NCBI GenBank assembly: GCA_011634665.1
Contig: WAEK01000023.1
Location: 434,001-498,000 of the forward strand
Source of the DNA: Mortierella sp. BCC40632
Lineage: Eukaryota; Mortierellomycota; Mortierellomycetes; Mortierellales; Mortierellaceae
Reading direction: 5' to 3'
DNA length: 64,000 nucleotides
The position numbers were made by a program, and so were the translations under genes. Of the stretch, positions 1 to 11,795 are shown one piece after another. The notes beneath the pieces were generated by a model. That model did not search any database and had not been told where the DNA came from. It saw nothing but the letters and a program-made list of their open reading frames with translations. Position 1 is the first letter of the stretch. Each line of letters starts with the position of its first letter.

Positions 1-2
1 TC

Positions 3-1799
3 CAGCCGCCTACACCCCCTGCAGCGTCAAGTGCTCGTCCTCGTAGTCTGACCCCAGCGGTGGTGCCTCCTCGTAGAGTCACACCAAGGTCCCAACATAG
101 ACAATCGGCATCGGCCACCATTGGAACTGCTGGACCCTCTGCTAGAGCAGCAGCGGCGGCAGCGGCAGCGGCGGCAGCGGCGGCATCTGTAACAGAGAGT
201 GGAACCTTTACGAAGCATGCAGGTGCACTCAGTACCTCGAATGGAAGCACGACCAACCTTGGTCAGACGATGCAAGGTGTCAGTAACTCTGGCGCAGGCA
301 ACGAGACGACAGGGCTGGCTGCTCTCACTCCAACAGCACGAACATATGCAAAACGACCACCTCCAGGACCGCCCATGGCAGCAGCATCAACATCAACACT
401 CTCTTTGTCTTCAACAGCCTCGGCATCCACAGGCACAACAGCAGTAGCATCTTCTACTACTTCTTCTTCTATTGCTGCCAGACCGGGAGCGCCATTGGCT
501 GCAAACACTCCACACCGAGCCAGTCCCGACAGAAAAGAACCCAACAGACCGGAACCACCGCCAAAGGATCTTGCACGGCGAGGATCACATACAAAGGGCC
601 ATAGTGGCATCAGCACAGCCACAGCCGGATCCACTTCTGCGGGTGGTAGTACATCAGCACCCATTTCTTTGACACTCTCCTTTCAACAAGAGACTGGCAA
701 CACTACGAATAACTTTTCTTCAGTTGTAGAGGCGACATTAGAGCGAAACAAGGCCCTGGCTGCAGCCACCATCGCAGCAGGAGCCAATACCCCCAGTGGA
801 TTACCCACAGGACCTACCCTCGCCCGGAGCAGGAGCAATTCTGCACAAGGAACGACGACGGGCTCGAAGGAACGATCCTCGAACCATCCATATCTTCACG
901 ATCGTAGCAGCAGTATGTCCTCGATCTCTCGGTTGCAGAGCCTTGAAGAAGAGTGGGCATTGGGCGAAGAGCATTCTCAATTCCAGCTCGATGATGCCTC
1001 CTCGAGCATGATTCTCTCACCTTCGTCCTCTTACCGGGCACCCTCACCCCTAGGCGGAGACACGTCGACACCATACACGACACTGGAACGGTCCCGGTCC
1101 GCGAGCTACGGATCGCTTCCGAACACATTTGGAACACAACCAATGCGGAGACTGCCATCACTGTCGAGGCCTCGGACCCTGAAATCAGCGTTGGTCAAGA
1201 CTCCAATTGCGAAAGCACGGGCACGGGAGGCTCATGGACCCCGGAAGGTGATCTTTGGCGACATGATTACGATTGTGACTATCTCACGGATCCCAACACC
1301 GCCTCCACCGCCACCTCCAGACAAGAAGCGGAAAAAGAAGCCCAAGCCAAAGGGTGCCTCTGCCCAGACAGGCCCCCATCCGGATCCAGAGTACGACTCG
1401 GATTATTACAATGAACCCTATACCCCCGAGCCTGCGGAGGTGGAGGTGACTCTTGCGCCATGGATTGGTAACCCGAACTATGACGAGGAGCGCCAGAACT
1501 CAAGGTTCTATATGGATGGCTATGATGACGATGAGGAAGATTATGAGGAAGGTTATGATGATTACGAGTATGAAGACGAGTATGAAGACGGGCATGGAGG
1601 AAGGTCCCATGGCGACGAGGATGATGAAGAAGAGTATGAAGATGAGTACGAGGATGAGACAGGAGGTCATGGAGGACGTGTATGGGGTCAAGGAATTGCT
1701 GGAGGGATGGGATCCTTACCGGACAAGAAACAGGGTGGAATGTTCAAGTTTAAGCGTGCCGTCAATCGACTCTTGCGTACCCGAGAGAAGAAGGGGGGG

Positions 1800-1836
<37 letters not shown>

Positions 1837-1955
1837 CGTCTATTGAGCATGGTCAAAATCCCAAGAATGAACCAAAGCAAACAAACAAACAAACAGACAA
1901 ACAAACAAACAAACAAACAAAAAAAAAAAAAAAGACTCTCTCTCTAGCCATGTAA
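3..1955 (+). CDS. 3' part of a disordered Ser/Ala/Pro-rich protein with a possible PP1-docking motif
   Basis: The frame is open from the left edge, so the true start lies outside the window. No enzyme domain is visible. The order is a poly-Ala block near 150-190, a long Ser/Thr/Pro-rich stretch, then a more conserved-looking segment around 1230-1300 containing RKVIFGDMITIVTI. After that come a proline run and a Lys block, a strongly acidic Asp/Glu/Tyr stretch (about 1500-1670) and a basic tail (FKFKRAVNRLLRTREKK). KVIF fits the RVxF consensus by which regulators bind protein phosphatase 1, so a Glc7/PP1-targeting subunit is one possibility; this is inference from a short motif. The 3' end is uncertain: an A-run of about 31 bases at 1800-1830 encodes poly-Lys, and a one-base length error would change the C-terminus. 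The following AAAC repeats and second A-run look more like 3'UTR than protein. Confidence 0.6.
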
Positions 1956-3458
1956 CATACATATTTTTTTTTATTAATACTATACACCATCACCTCCTTC
2001 TCCTTCTCTTCTTTGTCCGTGATCACAATACCACTCGACTTTTTCATGTATCTTGAATGGTATTGAGCTTTTTTTTTTTTTTTTTTTTTTTTGAGGAATG
2101 TGCCTCATTGCCTTTTTTTTTTTTTTTTTTTTTTACATGATATCGCTGTTCTACTCTTTGCTAGCGTCTGCAAGGCCTTGGAGCAGCTTTTCAAGAGAAG
2201 TCTGATTGCTGGCTTTGATTTGAAGAGGGTCCTCTGGTTTCTTTTTCGGTGGAAGAGAGATGCCGAGAGGAGGAGGAGGATTGTCCGAAGAGTGATTGTC
2301 CTGACAGGTACAGATTTGATGTGGAGCGAGTCCTGCAAGGGCCTGCGGGATATGGAGTCCGCAACCTATCCGTTTTTTACGAGAGAGTTTAAAGAGAGAG
2401 AGAGAGAGGTTTGTCTTAGTTCGGAAGGATATTTTTTTTCCTTCTTTTTTTTCCTGGGAAAATGAGTTCTCTTACCTTCCCATGTGAATTTGTTACAATC
2501 GGGACAGATGACGCGATGACACATTGCTATTATTATTTTTTTTTTTTTTTTTTTTCTTTGGAAGAGATGAGATTCTTCAAGATGAGAAACGAGAGGTAAT
2601 GATGAGACTGGGTCGGAACTGATTAGTGTGGAAGAAGAAGGGGAAAAAAAAAAAGGGTTTAGCTCCATTTTTTTTTTTATTGTTATTATTCTTTTTACCC
2701 CAGAATGTGCAGAGAGAGACCTACCTACGCTTGTCACAGAAAGGGGAGGGAAGTCGGCTTTTTTTTTTTGCTCCACTGCTAACAGATGAAAAAAAAAAAA
2801 AAAGGAGGCATCTCTGTCGAGAAGTAGTAAAAGCCCTGAGACCGTTGCGTGTCCAATGAACATGTAGTAGTAGAACTGTAGAAGAGTCTTTTTTTTTTTT
2901 TTTTTTTTAGGACGGTTAGAGATAGTAGAGCTCTCTCCCGTTCCTCTCTCATGAGATTCCTCACCACTAGCGTGTCTCCAGGAGTACAAACGAGTACCTG
3001 AAAAGGCTCTTCTTTTAGTACCTCCATGAGCATTCTTTTATCGATCCCATTATTGCTTGAATGCACTTTCAGAGAGAGAGAGAGAGAGAGAGAAAGAGAA
3101 AAAGACGCGCTTAGTATTAGATCGATGCCTCTCTTCTTTAGCAAACGAATTTTTTTCTCCTAATGCGAGACACATACCCAACAAATTGTCCTGGCAGGGG
3201 TTAACGGTACCTTTTTGATTCCAATCTTTTCTTTCTTTTCTTTCTCCTAGCCGTTGGAGAAAGGATTTCTACAAGTAAGGAGGTTAGACCCTGCCTGCCA
3301 TGAAATATATTTTCCATTCGAACGACGGAGAAAGAAAAATAAATAAATAAATCTACAGTTAGAGAACTCATAGTTTAGTCCCTGCAGCAACGCGAACCTT
3401 TGCTTTCCATGAGAACAGACTGCTTGTTCTAGAAATGATGAAAACTGCGAAGTTCGAG

Positions 3459-3499
<41 letters not shown>

Positions 3500-4490
3500 A
3501 TATATAAAAAAAAAAAAAAAAAGAGTCGCGTGTGAGAACCATCGCATCCTTCTGACTCGGAGAAGTGAGCCCAGGACTAAAATGCAGGGTTGTGGTTCTA
3601 TTCCTCCTCAGACTGTCGTACTAAAAGACCGCCCAGTTGTGCAGAATAAGCTCCATTGGTCCGAGAATGCCCATTACTTTCCAATTGTCGTTGTTCATCC
3701 ATAATGCCTAGAGAGAATCTTCCTTGGAGTGAGTCCATGAGGCAAGGCAAAAGAAGAGCCAGGCTTCAGCAGAGGCTTTGCACTGGGCTTGGCGAAGAGG
3801 TGGCTTTGCCCAGTCGAGGGAATGAACAAAATGTTGCCACCACCGGCCAATCTACTCATTCTGCACCTTGTCCTTTTGGTTACAATGCCCCGACGCGTTC
3901 ATTCTGGTAAGTTGGAGAGACTCGCACTGCAGAGAAGAAGAAGAAGAAAGAAGAGAAGGAGGAGAAAGAAAGAAAAGAAGGAGGAGAAAGAGAAGGAGAA
4001 AAAAAAAAAGAATCTTCTCTCTAATCCGTCTCCATTTATTCCTCAAACACAGAACTCGGAAATCATTCCACAACGCGTCCGAGACTCAAGAGGAGGTCCG
4101 GAGAAGAGGAGGTGCTTAGGTGTCTGCTCATACCCTGAGCCATGCAACCTCTCTCCTCTACTCGTCTACCCTGAAGCTGACTCCATGGTACAGCCTCTCA
4201 GCCAACACGTCGACCTGGGCCAACCTCGAGTCCTCTGTGGCTCGGTCTGGCTTTTGCTGGTCGGAAAGGTAAGTGCAACAAGGGTGTCCCTTGGGTGTTC
4301 CTCGGTTTTGGAACTTGCCGTGCAAAGGCCGGCAAGGCAGAGGATACCCCAACACTAGACAACAGTACCCCAGAGAGAGACCTGGACATCCCCCACTCTC
4401 ATCTTCATGCGTGGCGTGGAGAAGCTGGTTTGGGTCGAGCTATCGGACAACCAACCCTGGATGCACTGGACTACTCTCCAGGCTTTGTAT

Positions 4491-4946
4491 CAAGGAAAAT
4501 GGATCCATCGTGCCAACCCCTCTACCATAGACCGAGTCTTTGGATATGGAAGTGGACCATTCGCTCTATCCCCGCTGTGTCATTGTCTGGCTGTTTACAT
4601 GGAGATGGGTCTAGTATACAAGCTTTCTACCCTATTACTTTGACCATGCTGGCCATGGTCAAAGATGGAAGTGGGGGCACTTTGTTTTTTTCCCCTCTGC
4701 TTACTTCCAGCCTGGCGTCAAGGAAAATGGATCCATCGTGCCAACCCCTCTACCACGGACTCTGTCTATGGATACGGAAGTGGACCATTCGCTCTATCCC
4801 CGCTGTGTCGGGTCTGGTTGTCAGCATGGAGTGCTCTCGAGCTGTATACAAATTCTACCCTAACACTTTGACCATTGGTTACATGGTCAAAGATGGATGG
4901 GCCCAGTTTTGTTCTTCCCCTCTGTTTCCAGTTGTTGGCCAGTGCT
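4491..4946 (+). repeat. two tandem copies of a 228-nt segment
   Basis: The sequence beginning caaggaaaatggatccatcg at 4491 recurs at 4719, giving a period of exactly 228 nt (76 codons). Strong identity covers the first roughly 105 nt of each copy, followed by a diverged part and a second conserved block around tgacca...tggtcaaagatgg (4641 and 4869). One forward frame is open through both copies (4295-5089, 264 codons). A second frame reads QGKWIHRANPST..D.V.GYGSGPFALSPLC in both copies but stops at the same place in each. I do not recognise either product. This may be a remnant of a duplicated exon or of a mobile element. Confidence 0.55.
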
Positions 4947-5816
4947 CCAGCGGTTCAGAGTCCAGAATACTCCTCAGACAGCCTCTCCACATTCCACATG
5001 AAGCAAATAGAGTAATAGAAAAGAGTGAGGTGGCCAATGTCCTGTCTCTCTCAACAGTGGGAATCGAGGTCTATGTTAATCCCCACTAGTGTTCGCCGTG
5101 CTGGACATGTCGAACGTGGATGAGAGCGCTCTATGCCTCGAAGGGAGCTTAATCCCGGTTGCACTCCATTCTGGTTGCTCGCCTTGTTTGTTTCATGGTG
5201 AGTTTTTGGATTAAATCCAGCAGCCCTTTGAAAGGGGTAGGTAGGCTGTTGGTGGCAGCATGGCCTTGCACACTCCGTGGATCGGCAACAACTCAGGTAA
5301 AACAGGTAAAGAGACAGGCCATGCAGATTGGACCTGGGACACCTAAGGTAAGCAAGGATGGTTCTTTTGAGGTTGAAGGTGTGTTGTGTGAAAGTGAGGC
5401 TCTGGTTGTAGGAGACGCGGAGGAGGAACCAGGACCACCAAGAACAGAGTGATCGTATTGTTGCTAGTCTCATTTAGTCCTCTGGACTGGATGAGTCTTG
5501 GCGACCGAGCATTCGACTGGTCTTTGGAAGATAGATCTTTGTCCAAGGAGGGACGTGGAGGGTTTGTTTTCTCAATCCCATTGAGCTTTAGCTTTTTGGG
5601 GGCGATTAAGCAATGAAGGTCTATCCAAGAGGACTGGTCAGGACACCGGCTGCAGAGTCATGGATCAGTCTCTTTGTGGATTGAGACATGGTTCTGTAGC
5701 CATTTTCCCCCCTGTAAGCAGTAAGATTTAGTCTTTGAAGATGTCTATGAAAGTGTTGCTTTGGATGTTTGCTGTTCGTTTTGTGGTAAAGGCTAACAGA
5801 TTCCTCTTTTGATGGT

Positions 5817-5863
5817 ACTTGACTTGCTCCTGTCCTCTTCTGGAGGATGGGAGCAAGTCAAGT
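5817..5863. repeat. perfect 14-bp inverted repeat with inner stem
   Basis: The arms acttgacttgctcc and ggagcaagtcaagt are perfect reverse complements. The 19-nt middle contains a second 5-bp stem (tcctc/gagga) flanked by an unpaired TG on each side, so the 47-nt unit folds into one long near-continuous hairpin. It lies far from any recognised gene. It could be a small-RNA precursor, a MITE remnant or a chance palindrome. Confidence 0.6.
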
Positions 5864-8079
5864 GAAGCAAGAATATGGTGGAGGCAAGTTGGCATGGCAG
5901 CCATTCAATCTCGCGGTAGGATCAATACTTGTCTGGAACTTGTAGAACAACAGAGCAACAGAACGACAGGATGACAATGATATCAAATAAAGACTCTCCA
6001 TCAAATGGTGGCGCATCACAAACAAGATTGACATTGCTATTGTATGACAGGGCCCGGTGGATGAATAATCTCCACAGTCAAAGGGACTAGACTCACCTCT
6101 CGAGGGTCGACGATTCCTTTGTCTCTTTTAAGATACTGAAAGTGCTCACCAGTGTTGGAGGTCATTAAGCCATACCAGGGATTAGTAATTCACGGGAGAC
6201 TACCGAGAACTGGGTATCTGGCATAGTCTTTGGACAAGTATGACATTTTCAGGGTCTCCAAGAGTCTCCGCAGTCCTACGAGCCCAAGGAGAGCAATCAC
6301 AATTCATAGACCCTCTGCTCTCTTCCTCTAAAAGCTTGACTACGAAACATCTATTCGTTGCTCAAGTAAAAGTAGATGGTAAGAATGAAAAAGATCGAGA
6401 AACAGGTGATACAGCAAAGAGATATATCCTCCAAACCAATCTTCTTACCTCGGTCATCACCCCAACTTTAGTTTCACAGGACAGGGATACATCTAAACAA
6501 GGCCTTGGGCCGGTAGTTTCCGGCAAGCCCCTAGCTAACAGGATCGAAAAACTGGAGCGCAAAAAAAAAAGAGGAGAAAGAGAGAGCGGCTGACGATCGG
6601 GGGGAGCATCTCTTTATTCTAGTCAACGACGCACTGGGATTAATGTTTGAGCTCTGCCAAAGGCAAGAGTAGATTATCAATCGACAAAGAACGTGCGCGA
6701 CATGGCCAACGTGCGAGCGTGCGAGCGTGTACTGGAGCTGTTTGGCCGCTTTCTCTCGAGGAAGCGGCTGCGATAAACGACCGTTGCACTAGCAACAGGA
6801 CGGGGTTGGTCCGCTCACATTCTGTGTGTGTGTTTCTCCCCGAGAATTGTGTCTGCGACAGGCGAATGGTAATTCAGGACGCGTGTAGGGCGGTTTGGAG
6901 ATGATTGGCCGACCAAAATTCTCAGGACAGCGATTTGACCATCAAAACAGCGCTTAGTGTGGCCCAAAGTGATTCTTCATTTTCCTCGGGGCTGGCTTTG
7001 TCCTCTGCTCATGGAAGCAAGAACAAATTCAGCTTACACCAGCCATTACGAACGCTGCTCTATCCGTCTTTTTCATGACCTTGTCGACAAAGGGTCTGCG
7101 CTTCCTTCTTTTGCTTTACGCAGCTCTCGACCATTCTGACTGTTTTGTTCTCGGTCCAACCCACGCCGATAGATAGCAGTCTATACTTGCTGTTTTGTAT
7201 CCCGGAATTCATAGATACCTTTCCCCGCACCTCCTGGACAGTGGAGTCAGCAAAAAGGTACCTTGTCCTTTTTCCATCACAGGCTTCCGACCTTCCCAGC
7301 CTGGACTCCGCACCCGAATGGGCATCTTTAGACTCAACAGACGGCCAACGAACAATTCAGAGGTCCGCCCAACGGAACGACCATTCTTTTCCCACTCTTC
7401 TGTGCACCCTGGTGTAATCACTTCCCTGACCAGAAGAGCATCGATTTGTTATGCACAATAGCCAAGCAGGGCTCTTTTCCACGGGTGGACAGACATGGAA
7501 TCAGAGCCAAGTCCTAAGGGATAGCTGTTCCTTATTGGCCGGCGACTGGCGTGAAATAAACGACTAGGTGGCCACAGGAAGTTGGCCACTGCATACACAT
7601 GTCGAGATACTACTCCAGAGTGGGCAGCCAGGGGCCATGCGCGCATGCAGGTGCAAACTGGAGCGGAGCGCCATGAGAAAAAAAAAAAAGAAAGGGAGAA
7701 GGGAGGTACAGAGCAGGCAAAGGGAGATTACCTCATGCAGCGTTTCCGCCGGCCAGGGGCCCACGGGCGTCAAGGCCGTCAAGAGCGAAACAAGACTAGC
7801 GGCGAGGAGGCGCATTCTCCAAGGAGCTACTACTCTAATCTTATAAATACCCCAAGCTATTCCCGGTCTACCTTTTTTCCTCAACCCGCTTGGTTCCTTC
7901 CCCTCCTTTTTCCTTTTTTTTCCCTCCTCTTCTCTCGATCGTCCCTTTTGTCATTGTCAGTCTTGGCCGGGTCTTTCAAAACCTCATCATCTCCACTCTC
8001 TCGCCTCTCCGTCTCTTTCTCTTGACACAGCCAAAAGAAAAAACCCCCCGTCAGGCATTTTTTTTTTTATATTTCCACA

Positions 8080-10970
8080 ATGCGTCTGTTGGCACTTGTA
8101 TCCCTGTCGCTGCTTGCGGCATCTGTGGTTCATGGACACGATGATCATGACCATGTGGAGGCCCCTCATTTTGAGCGTCTCCAGAAGCGTGTTCAGCCCG
8201 GCGCACCCCAACCCGGCAAGGCTCCTCTCCGTCCTCTCGAGTGGGGCGATCTCAACGTCATCTCGACCACCGACACCCACGGCTGGCTTGCAGGGTAACA
8301 AACAATGAACCCCACACAACGGAGGAAAGACCTCCACAGTGTGTGTGTGTGTGTGAATGGCTCCGCAGGGTCGTCAACTAAAGTCTCTGTCTCGAAAGCA
8401 TATTCTAATATGAGTTTGGCTTTTTTTTTTTTTTTTTTTTTTTGTTATTCTTTTCGTCCGACCTTTTTTTTTCGCTCAACTAGACATGTCAAGGAGGCTT
8501 CCTATTCGGCTGACTTTGGCGACTTTTCTTCATTCCTTGCACACATGCGTCAGCAAGCCATCCATCGTCGCAAGGATCTCTTGGTTGTTGACTCTGGAGG
8601 TAATAAAAAAAAAAAAAAAAAAAAATATTCTCTTCACGAGGCATGAGAGGCTTTGCTTTACCAGAGCGAGTATATGTACATGGACATTCCTCCTCCAAAA
8701 CCCATCAACTGAACACTTTTTGCTCTTTTGAATTTCCCTTTTAGACTTGCACGACGGCAACGGTCTTTCGGATTCCACCCCATTGAACGGCCAGGTTTCC
8801 AACCCTATTTTCCAGAAGGTATGAAGTGTACTCTGAGTCTACTGACTCGAAAAAAAATACTCTGTCTTCTGACGTTGAATGTACTCGGAGAAGGACTGAG
8901 CTAGGGGTTACAAGATGACTAACAAAGGCTACTTTCCTTCTCTCCTCCCTCTCTCTCTCCTCTTTCCTCTCTCCTCTCTTTTGTCCGTTGAATTTGCTCA
9001 AACCAGATTAACTGTAGGTTTTGAGGTTTGAAAACCGAGTCCGAGTCTTCAAAAGCATTCAACAGAGTCGCCTCTTTCTAACTCTTTTCTTTTCAATCTT
9101 GACTCATTTATCGGTGCGTTTAGACGATATTCTCTCCATCGGCAACCATGAGCTTTACCTCAACACGATTGCTGAGGATACTTATAGGGTAAGGTTCTTT
9201 CTATTCTTGCCACGAGGCCACGATAAAGGAGAGAACAAAATAATTAGAAGAGAGGCTAGTCCAGCCCCGCCCTTTTTTTTTTTTTTTTTTTGACTCGACT
9301 AACATTGATTATTTTTTTTTTCTTCTTCTTCGAATGACAGAACTTTGCACCCAAGTGGGGCAGACGTTACTTGACCTCGAATGTTTTTATCAAGGATAGC
9401 CGCACTGGCAAGACTGTTCCTATTGGCAAGCTCTATAACAAGTTCCGTATGCGATTCGGAAGTAAGTGATCCTATCTCTCTCTCTCTCTCTCTCTCCCCT
9501 TGTTTTTTCAGCCTCATCTCTTGTGCATTTTCTCTTTACTGCTAGAGCAATCAGCATGATGTTCAGCACCAAGCTCAATTCGTTAACTCCTTTGGTCTCT
9601 TCCAAACACCCCCTCCCTTCTCTCTTTTTTTTTTATCCAACAAACAAACTCAGCCCGTGTGATGTCCTATGGCTTTTTGCACAACTTTAAGAGGGCCGCC
9701 AACAACACCATTGTCGAGATGGCCAATGTCACTGTCACTAAGCCCTGGTTCCAAAAGTCGCTCAAGGAGGATGTTGATGTCTATGTTGTCGTTGGCCATG
9801 TTCCTATTCGCTGGGACGAAGCCAACGCTGTTGTCAATGCCATTCGTAAGGTGCACCCTTCCAAGCCAATTCTTCTCTTTGGAGGTCATTTGCATGTGCG
9901 TGACTTTAAGGCTTATGATGGTCGTGCTTATGGTCTGGCTGCCGGTCGATTCATGGAAACTCTCGGTTGGATGTCTGCTTCGGGTATCCGCGATCGATCT
10001 TGCCGCGTGGAGGCAAACTGTGTGGGCAAGAACTTGACGGTGACTCGTCGTTACTTGGACACGAATGTACACACCTACAAGACACATGCATTGGCTCACC
10101 CCAAGCAAAAGCGTGATGTCTGGCGTGGAAGCAAGATCTCGAAGGAGATTACGCGTGCTCGTCAATCACTCAACTTGACCACGACCATTGGTTGTGCTCC
10201 TCAGGACTTTTATTTGAACCGATACCCTATTACGGATAGCCGATCCTTGATGAATTTGTTGACGGAGGAAGTTTTGCCCTTTTCTGTGATTGACAAGTCG
10301 CGTCCCAACCCTGCTATGGTTGTGATCAACTCTGGAAGCCAACGCTTTGATATTGTCAAGGGACCTTTTACTGCTGATGATACCTTTGTTGTCAGCCCTT
10401 TCTTGGATGACTTTGTCTACACGAGTGCTCCCTACAAGGTAAAGGAAGAGAAGAAGAGAGCGAGTGAACGGTTGCTTATCTGGTTGCAACATCAGGGAAG
10501 GGAGGAGGGGGGAGGTTTCTTTCTTGGGTTCTAACGAAAATGCGTCTTTTTATTTTTATTTTTTTGTTTGAATCCGATCTCTCTAGGCTGTCAAGAATGT
10601 CTTGAGTGACTTGTTGAAGGCTCCATTCCAGAAGCGTGCGGATGCCCCACCTTCCCCAGGCAACATGACGTTGACTCCTGGATATGTGACCAAGGATGAT
10701 TATGGATTTGGAGGAGATGACTGGCCTCATAGTCCCTTGCCCTATGCACCTGCACCTACCTATGTTGCGACGGCACTTCCCAAGGGACTTGGAGATGAGG
10801 ATATGGTAGATTTGATTTGGTTGCCCTTCTTTACCAACTTGATGATTCCTATTCTCAAGAGCTATGATTCGACTCGTGAGTACACTGCTCAGATCTATCG
10901 TCAGGGTCTTGACACCAACTCGATGTACCCCGACTATGTCCGAGCCAAGTGGAATACTGGCAACTGTTAA
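8080..10970 (+). CDS. secreted/vacuolar 5'-nucleotidase-like metallophosphoesterase (YHR202W/SMN1-like)
   Basis: Inferred exons are 8080-8294, 8484-8599, 8745-8818, 9007-9013, 9124-9188, 9341-9461, 9654-10438 and 10587-10970. They join in frame to 588 aa. The protein starts with a signal peptide (MRLLALVSLSLLAASVVHG) and a His/Asp-rich propeptide-like stretch. Calcineurin-like metal-binding motifs follow: TDTHGW at 64-69, DSGDLHDG at 108-115, GNHEL at 144-148, then VVVGHVP and GGHLHVRD in exon 7. The last two exons carry the C-terminal 5'-nucleotidase-type domain. The family hydrolyses nucleotide or other phosphomonoesters in the vacuole or outside the cell; the substrate is unknown here. Exon 4 is only 7 nt, but it is needed to restore KINYDILSIGNHEL. 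The neighbouring MTFP1-like gene is tail-to-tail. The leader is C/T-rich. Confidence 0.88.
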
Positions 10971-11236
10971 GAAAGAGGAAAGGAGGAGGAGGAGGAGGAG
11001 GAGGAGAGGAAGTCTTATTATTTCTTTCTTTCTTTCTTATCTCCTTCAACCATCAAAGAGCTCTGCAAATGAGTGACATATGATCATCCTCTCTCTCTCA
11101 TTCATTACAACAGAAAAGTGTTTCTCTTTTTTTTGATCTCACTCATCTCTCTGCAACTCGTATTTCTCATATCCGCAACAGCATAGACCCACTTTACAGA
11201 ACAATAATAAAAAAAAAATATAGAAAAATAGACTGG

Positions 11237-11269
<33 letters not shown>

Positions 11270-11795
11270 GTGGTGTCAGATTGCTGATCAAAATGTTCCA
11301 GGCACTTTTTTTTTTTTTAAAAAAAAAAAATATAATTTATTCTATCTTGGTTGGTCAAGTGGTGTTGATCAAGAATCGATCCAGAGAGGAAATAGATTCG
11401 TCCTTGTCCATGTGAACAAGGACGCAGGCCATCTCCTCGTGGTGGTTATGAGTGGTTGCTTTGTTACAGAAGCATAGGAAGAGTGATGATAGGAAAGAAG
11501 GAGAGGAGGAGGAGGAGGAGGAGGAGGAGGAGGAGGATGACAGGGAGAAGGGAAACGGAAAGGAGTAGGAGAAAGAAAGAAAAAAACAAGTCGTCTCTGG
11601 CTCAATGGGACCAGTTGGGGTAGGACAATGAACTGCCTTGTTGTGTTGTATGGTACAGGGAAATTAAACAAAACAAAACAAAGAAAAAACAAAATAAGAA
11701 AAAAAGAAAAGAAAAAGAAAAAGAGCTGTTCCTTGTTCCCGGCTTGTCCGTCAATGATCGGAAAGTTAATTTGTTTTTTTCCAAAGATTGCCCTA
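10971..11795. other. tail-to-tail intergenic region
   Basis: This is 3'-flanking DNA of two convergent genes. It holds GGA repeats just after the nucleotidase stop, several A/T homopolymers (11240-11268 T-run, 11308-11330 T then A) and a GGA microsatellite at about 11500-11537. An AATAAAAAAAAA element near 11203-11217 may serve 3'-end formation of the plus-strand gene. No gene is visible. Confidence 0.5.

Larger units (their letters stand above)
1956..8079. other. gene-poor 6.1-kb stretch
   Basis: No recognisable gene was found on either strand. The left third (1956-4080) is dominated by T and A homopolymers, GA runs and AAAT repeats. The centre (about 4080-5452) holds a duplicated segment and several overlapping open frames, described separately. 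A strong inverted repeat lies at 5817-5863. From 5900 to 7850 the sequence is of ordinary complexity with only short, unsupported frames. The last 250 bases before 8080 are C/T-rich, as expected for the promoter and leader of the downstream nucleotidase gene. Confidence 0.6.

Noticed and set aside
2366..2989. 207-codon minus-strand frame
   Set aside because: Composed of poly-Lys and poly-Phe from A/T homopolymers; no conserved segment.
5159..5452. 97-codon frame ending GDAEEEPGPPRTE
   Set aside because: The composition is protein-like, but no start context, partner exon or homologue could be seen. Left as part of the unresolved 4.1-5.45 kb zone.
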